NCBI GenBank assembly: GCA_017394885.1
Contig: JAFPWO010000020.1
Span: 1-64,000 of the forward strand
Direction of reading: 5' to 3'
Length of the DNA: 64,000 nt
From: Lachnospiraceae bacterium
Lineage (GTDB): Bacteria > Bacillota > Clostridia > Lachnospirales > Lachnospiraceae
Shown: positions 50,564 through 59,104 of the stretch, piece after piece
How the letters are laid out: each line of letters begins with the position of its first letter
Position numbering within the stretch: position 1 is the first letter of the stretch
Notes under the pieces: generated by a model
Databases searched by the model: none
Told to the model about the DNA's origin: nothing
What the model saw: only the letters and a program-made list of their open reading frames with translations
Translations under genes and position numbers: made by a program

Positions 50564-51462
50564 CAAAAGTGACCAAACGGCAGTGCCTTTTTGCGATGAT
50601 CAGCGCGGTGATCGTGGTGGTCTGCGTCTGCATCGGCGTCACCATGAATCTGACGACCATATACGATGAAAACTTCGACCACATGGGGCTGCGCACCTTC
50701 TGCATGTTTACGGTCAATTCCAATATTCTCTGCGCGGTCGCGATGTCGCTGGTAATCCCGTATACGATAGACGGTTTCCGCAAGCATAATTATCATCTGC
50801 CCCGCTGGGTCGTGCTGACGGCGTTTACGGGCGTGACGGCGGTCGCGCTGACGTTTCTGGTCTCGCTCTGCGTTCTGGCGCCGGTCAAGGGCTTTGTCCT
50901 GATCTTTTCCGGCTCGCGCTTTTATCTGCACGGCCTCTGCCCGGTCCTGGCGATCCTGGCCTTCTGCTTTTTTATCAGCGATCAGAGGATCTCGTTCTGG
51001 AATACATTTTATGCACTGATCCCGGTCTTCCTCTATGCGACGCTCTATACCGTCATGGTGATCGTGATCGGAGAAGAGAAGGGCGGCTGGAACGATTTCT
51101 ACGGCTTTTTTACCCGTCTGCCGATCTGGATCCCGCTGACGGCGATCCTGCCCCTGACCTTCCTGATCGCCACGGCGATCCGGCTGGGGCACAATAAATC
51201 ATTTGACGTGCGCAGAAGAGAAGAAGCAGCGTATTTCAAAAAAGCCTTTGCCGATGCGGATATCCGCAAAACGGTTCAGGCTATGGCACGGTTCAACAGT
51301 ATGACCATGAAGGTGCGGGATATTATCGTGCCGGTGCGCATCATCTCCATCATGCTGGAGAACAGCGAGAGCGACGCGACGCTTCAGGAATGCAGCGAGA
51401 TCTATCTGCGCGAGTATTTCGAAAACCAGGCAGCTATGAAACTCGAGAAGCTCTGGATCTAG
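50548..51462 (+). CDS. AIG1/FAR-17a-like (Pr6Pr family) membrane protein
   Basis: A 304-residue protein with six predicted helices and a cytoplasmic, charged tail of about 90 residues. The pattern MFTVNSNILCAVA (Thr55) and FYLHGLCPVLAILAFC (His128) matches the Thr/His pair of AIG1 and ADTRP. Those proteins are transmembrane threonine hydrolases of fatty acid esters of hydroxy fatty acids (family knowledge). The C-terminal extension, RREEAAYFKKAFADADIRKTV onward, is not seen in the animal proteins. The stop codon abuts the stop of the convergent gene. Confidence 0.7.
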   Translation: MEERVTKVTKRQCLFAMISAVIVVVCVCIGVTMNLTTIYDENFDHMGLRTFCMFTVNSNILCAVAMSLVIPYTIDGFRKHNYHLPRWVVLTAFTGVTAVALTFLVSLCVLAPVKGFVLIFSGSRFYLHGLCPVLAILAFCFFISDQRISFWNTFYALIPVFLYATLYTVMVIVIGEEKGGWNDFYGFFTRLPIWIPLTAILPLTFLIATAIRLGHNKSFDVRRREEAAYFKKAFADADIRKTVQAMARFNSMTMKVRDIIVPVRIISIMLENSESDATLQECSEIYLREYFENQAAMKLEKLWI

Positions 51463-52533
51463 TTACTCCAGGGTGAATTTCAGCAGCGTCGGGTTATGGT
51501 CAGAACTGACGAAATCCAGATCCAGCACCGTAAAGGACTCGACTTTAACATTCGGAGAGACGATATATCCGTCGATCACATAGTACTGGAAGTCCTCGTG
51601 GGAAACGCCGGCGTAGGGCTGGTCCAGGGAACGGCAGCTGGGCGTATCGGCGCTCATCAGGAACTGCCAGTCTTCGGAAAAATCTTTTTCATCAATATGG
51701 CCGGAAGCCCATTTGCCTTCCTGCGCGGGATATTTGCTCAGGTCGACGTGGCTGAAGGTCTGGTTGAAATCGCCGCCGGCGATCACATAATTGCCTTTCT
51801 TCATCTCGGATTCGATGACTTCTTTCAGGATCCGGGTCTGTTCGATTTTTCCTTCCCCGCTGTCATACGCCTCTAAATGCAGATTGACGAGGATCAGCTC
51901 CTTATCGCTCCCTTCGATCGGGATCCGGGTGACTAAAAGCCCGCGCTTTAAGTTCGCGAGCCGGGTCGGCCAGGTGAAGGGGCAGGGCAGCTGAAGGCGG
52001 TCAGCCGCGCTGATGTTCAGGCGCGAGAGCGTCTGCAGGCCACTTTCCACTTTGCCGAGCGGCGGGATCGGATAGGGGACGAACGCCACTTTATAGTTGT
52101 AGGCAAAGCAGCTCTCGAAATCCGGGAAGCTGTCCTTCATGATCTTCACTTCATCGATCTTATAGCTCCGCCGGGAAGACAGATCCACTTCCTGGAGGAA
52201 GATGAAATCGGGCTCCTGCTTTTTCAGCTCTTCCGAGATATTGTTCAGATTCTCGATCACACGGTCCTGATCGGACGAGATCACCGATTTACCCCCGTCC
52301 ATAAAGAAGTCCGCATTGTCGCCCAACGCCCCGTAACCGATGTTCCAGCTGACCAGGGTGTAGCTTTCGCCGAGGGCGGCTTTTTCTGCCGACTCTCGGT
52401 CGATCTGCAGCGCTTCTTTCTCCGCCGGCTTGTATTCAGTCAGGGTCAGATACCCGAACAGGCCGGCGGCGATCACCGCGACAGCCAGTACCAGAAAAAG
52501 GATGAACTTGAAGACTATTTTGATCGCTTTCAT
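51463..52533 (-). CDS. Exported endonuclease/exonuclease/phosphatase (EEP) family protein
   Basis: A 356-residue EEP-fold phosphoesterase with an N-terminal hydrophobic helix at about residues 7-32 and no lipobox. The motifs are LVSWNIGYGA, PDFIFLQEVDL (metal-binding Glu), LILVNLHLEA, VIAGGDFNQTFSH and the C-terminal DLDFVSSDHNPTLLKF with the Asp-His pair. The nearest relatives could be nucleases or sphingomyelinase/inositol phosphatase types; which one cannot be told. It has a perfect consensus promoter and sits directly after the carboxylesterase gene. Confidence 0.85.
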   Translation of the reverse strand: MKAIKIVFKFILFLVLAVAVIAAGLFGYLTLTEYKPAEKEALQIDRESAEKAALGESYTLVSWNIGYGALGDNADFFMDGGKSVISSDQDRVIENLNNISEELKKQEPDFIFLQEVDLSSRRSYKIDEVKIMKDSFPDFESCFAYNYKVAFVPYPIPPLGKVESGLQTLSRLNISAADRLQLPCPFTWPTRLANLKRGLLVTRIPIEGSDKELILVNLHLEAYDSGEGKIEQTRILKEVIESEMKKGNYVIAGGDFNQTFSHVDLSKYPAQEGKWASGHIDEKDFSEDWQFLMSADTPSCRSLDQPYAGVSHEDFQYYVIDGYIVSPNVKVESFTVLDLDFVSSDHNPTLLKFTLE

Positions 52534-52573
52534 CAGTTTGCCTCACATATAACACGGTCGGTTTTGTGTTTTT

Positions 52574-52602
52574 ATTATAAGAGGATGGAAGTCCGGTGTC
52601 AA
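52574..52602 (-). promoter_or_regulatory. Consensus promoter of the EEP gene overlapping the esterase stop codon
   Basis: On the minus strand, TTGACA and TATAAT are separated by 17 bp, an exact sigma-A consensus. The -35 box overlaps the stop codon of the upstream carboxylesterase gene. Confidence 0.88.
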
Positions 52603-54410
52603 TGAAAGCCTTGCATCTCATCAAGGATCGCGATGAGCTCTCCGTACGGCGCGGCAGTCTCGCCGACCGTACTGCCCAGCTGCAGGACGCTGGATCCGTC
52701 CCCGCTCTTCCACTGCGGCAGGCCGTCGCCGCCCGGATCGCCGGTCCGCACAAAGTTCAGAATATAGCGGGAGAAGGTCTGGCTTAAGGCCCGGTCGGCT
52801 TCGTCGTACAGCGGGGAATCCGCAGGGATATTGTTGTACAGATAGACCTCCTCGCCGCTGTGCCACGCGCCGAGCCGGCCGTTATCTTTCGTGAAATAAT
52901 AGGTGTAGGAAGGAATGCCGTTCGCGGCTGCCTGGCGGGCAAGGCAGCGGTGACCGTAGACGAAGAGCAGGACGGTATCGATATCCGCCCAGTTCTGCTT
53001 TGCTTCCTCGTTGGTGGACGCCGGGAAGAGAGCCAGCACGCGGTCGGCATATTCGCCCGGAAAGACGCGGCGGATCTTGGATTCATAGTTGGCCAGATTG
53101 GCCTGGCTGAACAGGATAAACGGGGTGGCTTCGTCCTGGTTGTAGCCGTGCAGCTGGGCTTCCTCGTTATGGATGCCTTTGGCATAGGATTCGTAAGGCG
53201 TTTCGGGCAGGACGCAGCCGTCCACCGTGATATGGTGATGGCTCTGCAGTTCGCCTGCGATCTCCTCGGCGGAGAGGGCCCGCAGTTCCTCGATCGAAGA
53301 GACGCCGAAGCGTTCTTTGGTTTTCTTTCCGGCCTCGAGCGCTTCCGGATAGCTGCGGAAGGAATGGGCCGGCTCCGGCGCCGTGACCGTGGAGCTTTCC
53401 GCGATGACCCGCCGGAAAAGTCCGGCGGCAAGCGGCGAGGTGCAGAGCGCCGTTACGCAGGCGGAGCCCGCGGACTCTCCGGCCAGCGTCACGTTCGAAG
53501 GATCGCCGCCGAAGGCGCGGATGTTCTCCTGTACCCAGGCAAGGGCTGCGATCTGGTCCAGCAGGCCGTAGTTGCCGGTCGTCCCGTTCGGGGACTCGGC
53601 AGCCAGCGCTTCATCCGCGAAAAAGCCGAAAATCCCGAGGCGGTACCCCATATTGACCACGATAATGCCTTCCCGCGCGAGACCCTCGCCGCTGTAGTCC
53701 GCATACCAGAGCTGCCCGGTCTGCAGGGAGCCGCCGTGGATATAGACCAGCACGGGAAGATCGCTGACCTCGCCGGCCGGCTTCCAGATATTCAGGTACA
53801 GGGAGTCTTCGCTGACCGGCGCCCGGCAGTTATCGTCCAGAGAGATCGTATAATCATGATAACCGATGATCTGCGCCAGGGAATCGTAGATGGGGAGATT
53901 CTGCGTCTGCATGGACATCGGCGCGAAATGATCCGCGGCCAGTACGCCTTCCCAGGGCAGGGCCGGCTGCGGCTCTTTCCAGCGAAGCTCGCCCACCGGC
54001 GGCTGGGCATAGGGGATGCCGGCATAGACTTCCACCGCTTCATCAGCTGTCAGGACGCCGGTGAGATCGCCCTGCGCAAGATGAATGATCTCCGTGACTG
54101 CCGGCTCTTTTTCTTTGACCGCGGGAACGGCGCGTACGGGCGGCCAGGAGAGCCACAGTATCACGGCAAAGCAGGCCAGAAGGCCCAGCCAGGAAAGCAG
54201 GCGGAGGCCGAAGCTTCGGCCTTTCAGCCGGGTCTGCCGGAAATAAAAGAAGCCGCCCAGAAGGATGAGGGCGAGGGCCCAGCCGAGAAGCGTATGCTTC
54301 CCCAGCTCCAGAACGGCAAAAAAGATCAGGGCTGAAAACACAAATAAGATTTTCCACACGATGCCGCGGGAGGGTTTTGACGGGTCTTTCTTCATCGCTG
54401 TCCTCTTCAT
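52599..54410 (-). CDS. Membrane-anchored carboxylesterase/lipase
   Basis: A 603-residue type-B carboxylesterase with three hydrophobic segments in the first 90 residues (about 17-35, 39-56 and 69-88), then an extracellular or surface catalytic domain. The nucleophile is in NVTLAGESAGSACVT, the oxyanion hole in VYIHGGSLQTG, the acid is likely Glu in GYNQDEATPF, and the His is in LGAWHSGEEVYLY. Such enzymes act on uncharged esters of drugs or lipids. It is a single gene upstream of the EEP gene. Confidence 0.9.
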   Translation of the reverse strand: MKRTAMKKDPSKPSRGIVWKILFVFSALIFFAVLELGKHTLLGWALALILLGGFFYFRQTRLKGRSFGLRLLSWLGLLACFAVILWLSWPPVRAVPAVKEKEPAVTEIIHLAQGDLTGVLTADEAVEVYAGIPYAQPPVGELRWKEPQPALPWEGVLAADHFAPMSMQTQNLPIYDSLAQIIGYHDYTISLDDNCRAPVSEDSLYLNIWKPAGEVSDLPVLVYIHGGSLQTGQLWYADYSGEGLAREGIIVVNMGYRLGIFGFFADEALAAESPNGTTGNYGLLDQIAALAWVQENIRAFGGDPSNVTLAGESAGSACVTALCTSPLAAGLFRRVIAESSTVTAPEPAHSFRSYPEALEAGKKTKERFGVSSIEELRALSAEEIAGELQSHHHITVDGCVLPETPYESYAKGIHNEEAQLHGYNQDEATPFILFSQANLANYESKIRRVFPGEYADRVLALFPASTNEEAKQNWADIDTVLLFVYGHRCLARQAAANGIPSYTYYFTKDNGRLGAWHSGEEVYLYNNIPADSPLYDEADRALSQTFSRYILNFVRTGDPGGDGLPQWKSGDGSSVLQLGSTVGETAAPYGELIAILDEMQGFH

Positions 54411-54416
54411 TCAGCA

Positions 54417-54448
54417 GATACTGATCCCTTCGGATCAGTATCCTTTTT
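54417..54448 (+). terminator. Orphan plus-strand terminator
   Basis: An 11-bp stem, GATACTGATCC and GGATCAGTATC with a 4-nt loop, is followed by CTTTTT on the plus strand. No plus-strand gene ends here; both neighbours are on the minus strand. On the minus transcript the same hairpin has no U run. Confidence 0.55.
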
Positions 54449-54534
54449 CCGGATCGACGGCCTCAAGAAGCGGCTCATAATAATGCCGCCAGCGGGATTT
54501 CCTTCCGGCTTTTCCCTTACCGGGTGAGACGGGA
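54435..54534 (-). pseudogene. Short startless open frame, possible gene remnant
   Basis: About 30 codons, ending RHYYEPLLEAVDPEKGY then TGA, are open in the gap between the phosphatase and esterase genes. No start codon is available. It may be the relic of a C-terminal gene end; I do not recognise the family. Chance cannot be ruled out. Confidence 0.25.
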
Positions 54535-55809
54535 GATCAGCAGATCGATCTGCGCGTCGGTCATGCCGGCAGCTTTCAGATAGTCCTTTGCGTAGGCCGA
54601 AAGGTCTGCTGTTGTCAGGTCGACTGTCTTATCCCCGGTGACCGTATACAGCATGGCGATCAGGTTCTTTTCGAGAATGATATCGTATTTCACTTTATCT
54701 TTTTCTTCATTGATCTTATAGTAATTATCGTAGGTCAGCATGTAGTCGTCCACGATCTCCTGATAGCCCGCGCCGCAGAGCGCCTCCAGCAGCATGCAGA
54801 CGAAGCCGGTGCGGTCCTTGCCTTCGGTGCAGTGCACCAGATACGGCCCTTCTTTTTCGGCCATGGCCGCAAAGCCGTTGGCGATTTTCTGTGTAAACTC
54901 TTCAGAAACAAAATTCATATTCATGGCCAGCGGGATCACATTCCCCTCCTCGTACAGGGAAAGGAAATACGGGGAGTTAAAATCATCCGCGCTGATGTAT
55001 CTTTCGATCTTCACCTCGTTGTCGGAAAGGTTCAGAATGCAGCGGACTTTGGCTTCGGCCATGAGCGTGTCCACGTAAGGCGCGCGCTTGTGCTGATTGT
55101 CGCAGGGGGAAGCGGAACGGTAGAGGATCCCCTCTTTGATATTGCCCGGGTGGATGTTCCGGAAATTGGCAAAGACTTCATCGCTCGGATAATCCTTGCG
55201 GAAGTCCGTGTAATGAATGTCCCGCGCGGCCTGGATATCCGCGTATTTCCCGTGCTCATTGAGATACACACTGGCGGTGCAGTGCTCATCCAGATCGGCG
55301 GCTGTGAACAGGTTCGTCAGCCCGGCCTGAAGCTTGTTATCATCCCAGGCGTACAGATTGCCTTCCTCCCACAAATCCGCCCCGTAGTTGATGCAGGCTT
55401 TGATATAATCATAGCCGGGATAGGCGATAAGCAGCGGCTCGCCCGCGTCTACGTAGTATCCATTGTAGTAGGGAATGTCCTCCATCGTGTAGCCGTTGGA
55501 GAAGGTGACCTTCACGCTGTCCCCGTACACAAAGCCCAGCTTGTTGAAATCGTCGATGGTGATCTCGATATACACACCGCCGAATTCGGGCTCATGCTGG
55601 ATGGGAAGGCCTTCGACCGCGGGGACCTGCTCCGCAGGGGTTGTCGCTTCCGTCGGCGCGGCAGTTGGTTCGGCAGCTGGTTCAGCAGTCGATTCGGCAG
55701 GGCTTCCTTCCGTGGATTCGGTTTTGTTTTTTCCGCAGGCGCTGAAGAAGAGGCATGCGCATAAGAAAAGCAGAAGAGCGGTTTTCAAACAGTGTTTCGA
55801 CATTTTCAT
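54517..55809 (-). CDS. Lipoprotein tyrosine-protein phosphatase
   Basis: A 430-residue surface lipoprotein (lipobox LFFSACGK, Cys25) with a Ser/Thr/Ala/Pro linker. Residues about 75-145 form a beta-rich domain (VYIEITIDDFNKLGFVYGDSVKVTF). A protein tyrosine/dual-specificity phosphatase domain follows with the loop HCTEGKDRTG (Cys327, Arg333). The start is the second of two ATGs, which gives a better spacing from GGGGAG. A role outside the cell is inferred from the lipobox; secreted phosphatases of this type occur in Bacillota. Confidence 0.88.
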   Translation of the reverse strand: MKMSKHCLKTALLLFLCACLFFSACGKNKTESTEGSPAESTAEPAAEPTAAPTEATTPAEQVPAVEGLPIQHEPEFGGVYIEITIDDFNKLGFVYGDSVKVTFSNGYTMEDIPYYNGYYVDAGEPLLIAYPGYDYIKACINYGADLWEEGNLYAWDDNKLQAGLTNLFTAADLDEHCTASVYLNEHGKYADIQAARDIHYTDFRKDYPSDEVFANFRNIHPGNIKEGILYRSASPCDNQHKRAPYVDTLMAEAKVRCILNLSDNEVKIERYISADDFNSPYFLSLYEEGNVIPLAMNMNFVSEEFTQKIANGFAAMAEKEGPYLVHCTEGKDRTGFVCMLLEALCGAGYQEIVDDYMLTYDNYYKINEEKDKVKYDIILEKNLIAMLYTVTGDKTVDLTTADLSAYAKDYLKAAGMTDAQIDLLISRLTR

Positions 55810-55863
55810 CATCTCTCCCCTATTTGATTTTCAATTTTCAGGAATCCTTTTGTTCTGCTTGTT

Positions 55864-55892
55864 ATCATACCCCATCCGGCACGCGGCGGCAA
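55864..55892 (-). promoter_or_regulatory. Promoter of the lipoprotein phosphatase gene
   Basis: On the minus strand, TTGCCG and TATGAT are separated by 17 bp. Confidence 0.6.
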
Positions 55893-55961
55893 CCATTTCC
55901 GGATAAGGGGGCAGGATCTTTGTCCGGCATGGGCAGAAGATCGCCGGGTGTTTCTTTTGTC

Positions 55962-56618
55962 TCAGTCCGTTTCGAGATACTTTTTGACGTCTTCGAGGGT
56001 ATCTTTTACAGTCTCGGAAAGGCTTCTCATCTCTTCATCGGCCGGCAGCAGATCCGGGACCATGATGGGACGAAGGCCGCCCCGGGCGGCGGCGCGGATC
56101 CCGTTGTGGGAATCTTCGATCGCATAGCACCTTTCCGGGGCGGTTCCGATCTTTTCGCAGGCCAGGAGGAAGATGTCCGGCTCCGGCTTGCTTTTCTGTA
56201 CCATGTCGCCGGTAACGACGGCGTCGAAATAGTCAAGAATGCCTGCCTCACACAGCTGGGGAAGGACGCGCTGACGGCGGGTGGAGGAAGCCAGCGCGAT
56301 CTTTATGCCGGCCTGCTTCAAAAATGAGAGAAGAGGAACGACGCCGCTTTTCATCGGCAGCCGCCCGCCGCTGTAGCGTTCCTGGTACAGGGCCGAAACG
56401 TCCCGGTCGAAGTCCTCGTACGGGAAATCCGCTCCGTAAGCCGCAAACAGAATCCCTTTTGTTCTTGCCTTGTTGGAGCCGATACAGGTTTCATAGACTG
56501 CGTCGATATCCTTCAGGCCGTACGGATCCGCCAGCTCCTTCCAGCAGGCCCGCGCCGCACGTTCGGAATCAAAAATAACGCCGTCCATATCAAAAACGAC
56601 TGCATCGAAATCTTTCAC
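55962..56618 (-). CDS. HAD-family phosphatase, beta-phosphoglucomutase-like
   Basis: A 218-residue HAD protein of the phosphoglucomutase/phosphatase subgroup. Motif I is VVFDMDGVIFDSER with two Asp, motif II is ALASSTRRQRV, and motif III/IV is KPEPDIFLLACEKIGTAPERCYAIEDSHNGIRAA. An alpha-helical cap lies between about 18 and 90. Substrate could be a sugar phosphate or phosphoglycolate. It overlaps the upstream methyltransferase gene by 4 bp. Confidence 0.86.
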   Translation of the reverse strand: MKDFDAVVFDMDGVIFDSERAARACWKELADPYGLKDIDAVYETCIGSNKARTKGILFAAYGADFPYEDFDRDVSALYQERYSGGRLPMKSGVVPLLSFLKQAGIKIALASSTRRQRVLPQLCEAGILDYFDAVVTGDMVQKSKPEPDIFLLACEKIGTAPERCYAIEDSHNGIRAAARGGLRPIMVPDLLPADEEMRSLSETVKDTLEDVKKYLETD

Positions 56619-57355
56619 CGGATTCCTCCTTCTGTATCATCCTTACTATATTTTTTCAGTCGGAACAGTCGCCGGGTCTCGGTTTCTTCACCCGGCCAGG
56701 CAAAGTATTCCAGCCGTTCCACAATGAAGAAAGGAGAGAAGATCTTTATCCATTCTTCATCCGTCCGCGAGACGAGCCGCAGGACCCCGTCCACATAAAG
56801 GCGGCTGCCATCCTGAAGCTCCAGCCCCCGCGCCGCGGCCGTATCCGGAGACAGCCAGTAATTCAAACCGATGATCACCGATGCGTCATCCGTTACGATC
56901 CGGGCCGCTTCCCGGAGGATCTCCTCCGCGGTCTCCGGCGGGATCACATCCAGCACATTGGAGCAGATGAACCCGTCATAGGTTTCCGCGGGGATATTTT
57001 TCAGCCAGTCCGGGGAAACGGCGTGGATCTTTATCTGATCGGCAAGGCCGCAAAGGGATGCGGTAAACTGTGCCGCCCGGACAGCGCCGGGCGCCGCATC
57101 GGCCGCGGTCACGTTGGGGCAGCCGCTTTTGGCGGCGATGATCGCGGCCCAGCCGTTCCCGCAGCCATAATCTAGCACCTTCTTTTTCTGCCCCAGGGAA
57201 GCAGCCGCCCGGAACAACTTTTCCACAGGCGCCAGTTCTTTCCAGCTCTCCGGATCCCAGGAGGCTGCTTCTGCCTTGTCTTCCTCCGATAAGGCAAACG
57301 CCTTGTCCCAGAAATCGAGCAGCGTCTGATTATCCTGTCTGTCTTTCTCTGTCAT
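56615..57355 (-). CDS. Class I SAM-dependent methyltransferase
   Basis: A 246-residue methyltransferase. The start is MTEKDRQDNQTLLDFWDKAF because GGGGAGA lies 9 bp upstream; longer in-frame starts would overlap the GNAT gene. The SAM motif is VLDYGCGNGWAAIIAA, followed by VTAADAAPGAV and YDGFICSNVLDVIPPETAEEILREAARIVTDD. The target is unknown. It lies 19 bp after a GNAT gene and overlaps the HAD gene start by 4 bp. Confidence 0.86.
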   Translation of the reverse strand: MTEKDRQDNQTLLDFWDKAFALSEEDKAEAASWDPESWKELAPVEKLFRAAASLGQKKKVLDYGCGNGWAAIIAAKSGCPNVTAADAAPGAVRAAQFTASLCGLADQIKIHAVSPDWLKNIPAETYDGFICSNVLDVIPPETAEEILREAARIVTDDASVIIGLNYWLSPDTAAARGLELQDGSRLYVDGVLRLVSRTDEEWIKIFSPFFIVERLEYFAWPGEETETRRLFRLKKYSKDDTEGGIR

Positions 57356-57374
57356 GACCGGTTCTCCCCGCTTT

Positions 57375-57821
57375 TTATCGATGGATATACATCCGGGTGG
57401 GCTGCGGTTCCCCATCGCCCTGCACCATACACAGGAACTCCCAGCCGTAGCGCTCGTAAAAACCGGTATGATCCGTCACCAGATACAGGGGCGAGATCCC
57501 TTTGGCGCGCATGTCATCCACGACCATGTTCAGCAGCCGGCCGGCGATCCCCCGGCCGCGGTATTCTTCTTCCGTATAGACCGCGCAGACATTCGGCGCC
57601 AGATCCGGCCGGTCATGGAAATCGTTATCGATAACGCCCATGCCGCCGACGATCCGCTCCCCGTCCAGACACAGGTACCAGCCGTTTTCGGTCTCCTGAT
57701 TCAGATAGGCCCGCATGCAGTCCAGATACGCTTCCTCGGGCACGCCCCACTTTTCGTGAAACCAGGCGGCCGCTGCCGGCATCAGCTCCGGGATATTCCG
57801 TAGGATGATGTAGTGAAACAT
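57375..57821 (-). CDS. GNAT-family N-acetyltransferase
   Basis: A 148-residue GNAT protein. Start at MFHYIILRNIPELM with AAAGGAG upstream. The acetyl-CoA binding motif is CAVYTEEEYRGRGIAGRLLNMVV (Q/R-x-x-G-x-G/A type), followed by YLVTDHTGFYERYGWEFL. It begins the unit GNAT-methyltransferase-HAD. Substrate unknown. Confidence 0.86.
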   Translation of the reverse strand: MFHYIILRNIPELMPAAAAWFHEKWGVPEEAYLDCMRAYLNQETENGWYLCLDGERIVGGMGVIDNDFHDRPDLAPNVCAVYTEEEYRGRGIAGRLLNMVVDDMRAKGISPLYLVTDHTGFYERYGWEFLCMVQGDGEPQPTRMYIHR

Positions 57822-57976
57822 TTTTCTGTTATCTCCTTTAATCTCTGTATGTCGTTTAGCTCCCGAACCGCTGAATTCTTCTCTCATCAACGGTATACAT
57901 CGGTCATAGTATATGCTTTTACAACATAATAATCAGCCGGGCTGTGAGTTGTCAATTCATATCCGCGCGGTCCGGT

Positions 57977-58933
57977 TCAGCCGGACGGCCTTCTTCTCCG
58001 ATACACCTCCAGCCCGTCCCGTGTGCCGGACCTGACGAAACCGTGCTTTTCCGCGATCTTTTTCGTGACCTGCTGCGCCGGAACGCATTCGATCACGGCG
58101 TCCTTTCCTTCCGCGGCGGCCATGGCGGTCATCTGCTTGGTAAGAAGCCCCGCCATACCTTGGCCGCGGGCTTCTTTTTTCAGGACCCATCCGATCTCTT
58201 TGCTCTTCTCATCATAGTCATGATAGATGACGTACCCGATGAATGCATGGTCCTTATTCTCCACGGCGAGGATCCGGGGATCGGCGGCCAGCCCCTGCGT
58301 TTCCAGAAAGGCCTCTGTCTGCAAAAGGGTAAACGGTTTTTCCAGATACTGCATGGTTTCCGGGTCGGAGAGCAGAGCATGCAGCGGTTCAAGATCAGAC
58401 CGGGTCATCTTTCGCAGATAAAAGCGGTCGTCATAGACGATATGCCGCACATTCCTATCCCGGATGTCCAGCTCCGTGCGGAAAAAGGCCGGGAAAATGG
58501 TCCGCGGTTCTTCCGGCGAGACCCATTCCAGATATTCTTTGTGATCCTCTTCCGTAAAGCTGCGGCAGACCGGTTCAAAATTCTCCGGGACTTTCATGTA
58601 GAAGTAGAAGGCCAGCTCGTAGCACTCTTTTCCGAGCTTCTTCAGCAGATCGATGATGAAATAGTTTTCCACAATAAAGCCCAGGCGGTCGATCTCCATC
58701 CGGACACCGGTCTCTTCCAAAACTTCCCGGATGACGGCTTCTTCCGCCGTTTCTCCGAATTTGATCCGCCCGCCGACGGAATAAAAGTAGTCTGACTGTC
58801 CGTTCCGGACCATCAGAAAGCGGCCGTCCTTCAGGATGATCGCGCCGACGCGGATATTGACGAAGCCGCCGCCGCAGGGCACGCACATATCCTCGGTATG
58901 GTTTTGCGGTGTGACGTCTGCAGGCTTTGTCAT
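57977..58933 (-). CDS. Fused Nudix hydrolase and GNAT acetyltransferase
   Basis: A 318-residue two-domain protein. Residues about 22-165 are a Nudix hydrolase with the Nudix box GRIKFGETAEEAVIREVLEETG, which sits between RFLMVRNGQSDYFYSVG and FYFYMKVPENFEP. Residues about 170-315 are a GNAT domain: YLRKMTRSDLEPLHALLSDPETM opening, GWVLKKEARGQGMAGLLTKQM for acetyl-CoA, and KKIAEKHGFVRSGT near the end. The fusion suggests linked chemistry on one nucleotide or aminoacyl compound. An own promoter at 58970-58998 is present. Confidence 0.88.
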   Translation of the reverse strand: MTKPADVTPQNHTEDMCVPCGGGFVNIRVGAIILKDGRFLMVRNGQSDYFYSVGGRIKFGETAEEAVIREVLEETGVRMEIDRLGFIVENYFIIDLLKKLGKECYELAFYFYMKVPENFEPVCRSFTEEDHKEYLEWVSPEEPRTIFPAFFRTELDIRDRNVRHIVYDDRFYLRKMTRSDLEPLHALLSDPETMQYLEKPFTLLQTEAFLETQGLAADPRILAVENKDHAFIGYVIYHDYDEKSKEIGWVLKKEARGQGMAGLLTKQMTAMAAAEGKDAVIECVPAQQVTKKIAEKHGFVRSGTRDGLEVYRRRRPSG

Positions 58934-58969
58934 CGCAGGCCCTCCCGGTAAACTTGAAATACTGATAAC

Positions 58970-58998
58970 AGTTTAGCCGCTTCCGCGCGGTTTGGCAA
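58970..58998 (-). promoter_or_regulatory. Promoter of the Nudix-GNAT gene
   Basis: On the minus strand, TTGCCA and TAAACT are separated by 17 bp. Confidence 0.6.
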
Positions 58999-59031
58999 CG
59001 GAAAATCAAATAAGGTTCGCACAAAAAGTCA

Positions 59032-59060
59032 TTGAATTTTCCGTCTCTGCATGAGATATT
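59032..59060 (+). promoter_or_regulatory. Promoter of the FGGY kinase operon
   Basis: TTGAAT and GATATT are separated by 17 bp, with the -10 box 44 bp upstream of the kinase start codon. Confidence 0.55.
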
Positions 59061-59104
59061 TAAGGCGAAGACAATGCACGTCACATACTTTTTGGGAGGG
59101 TGAT

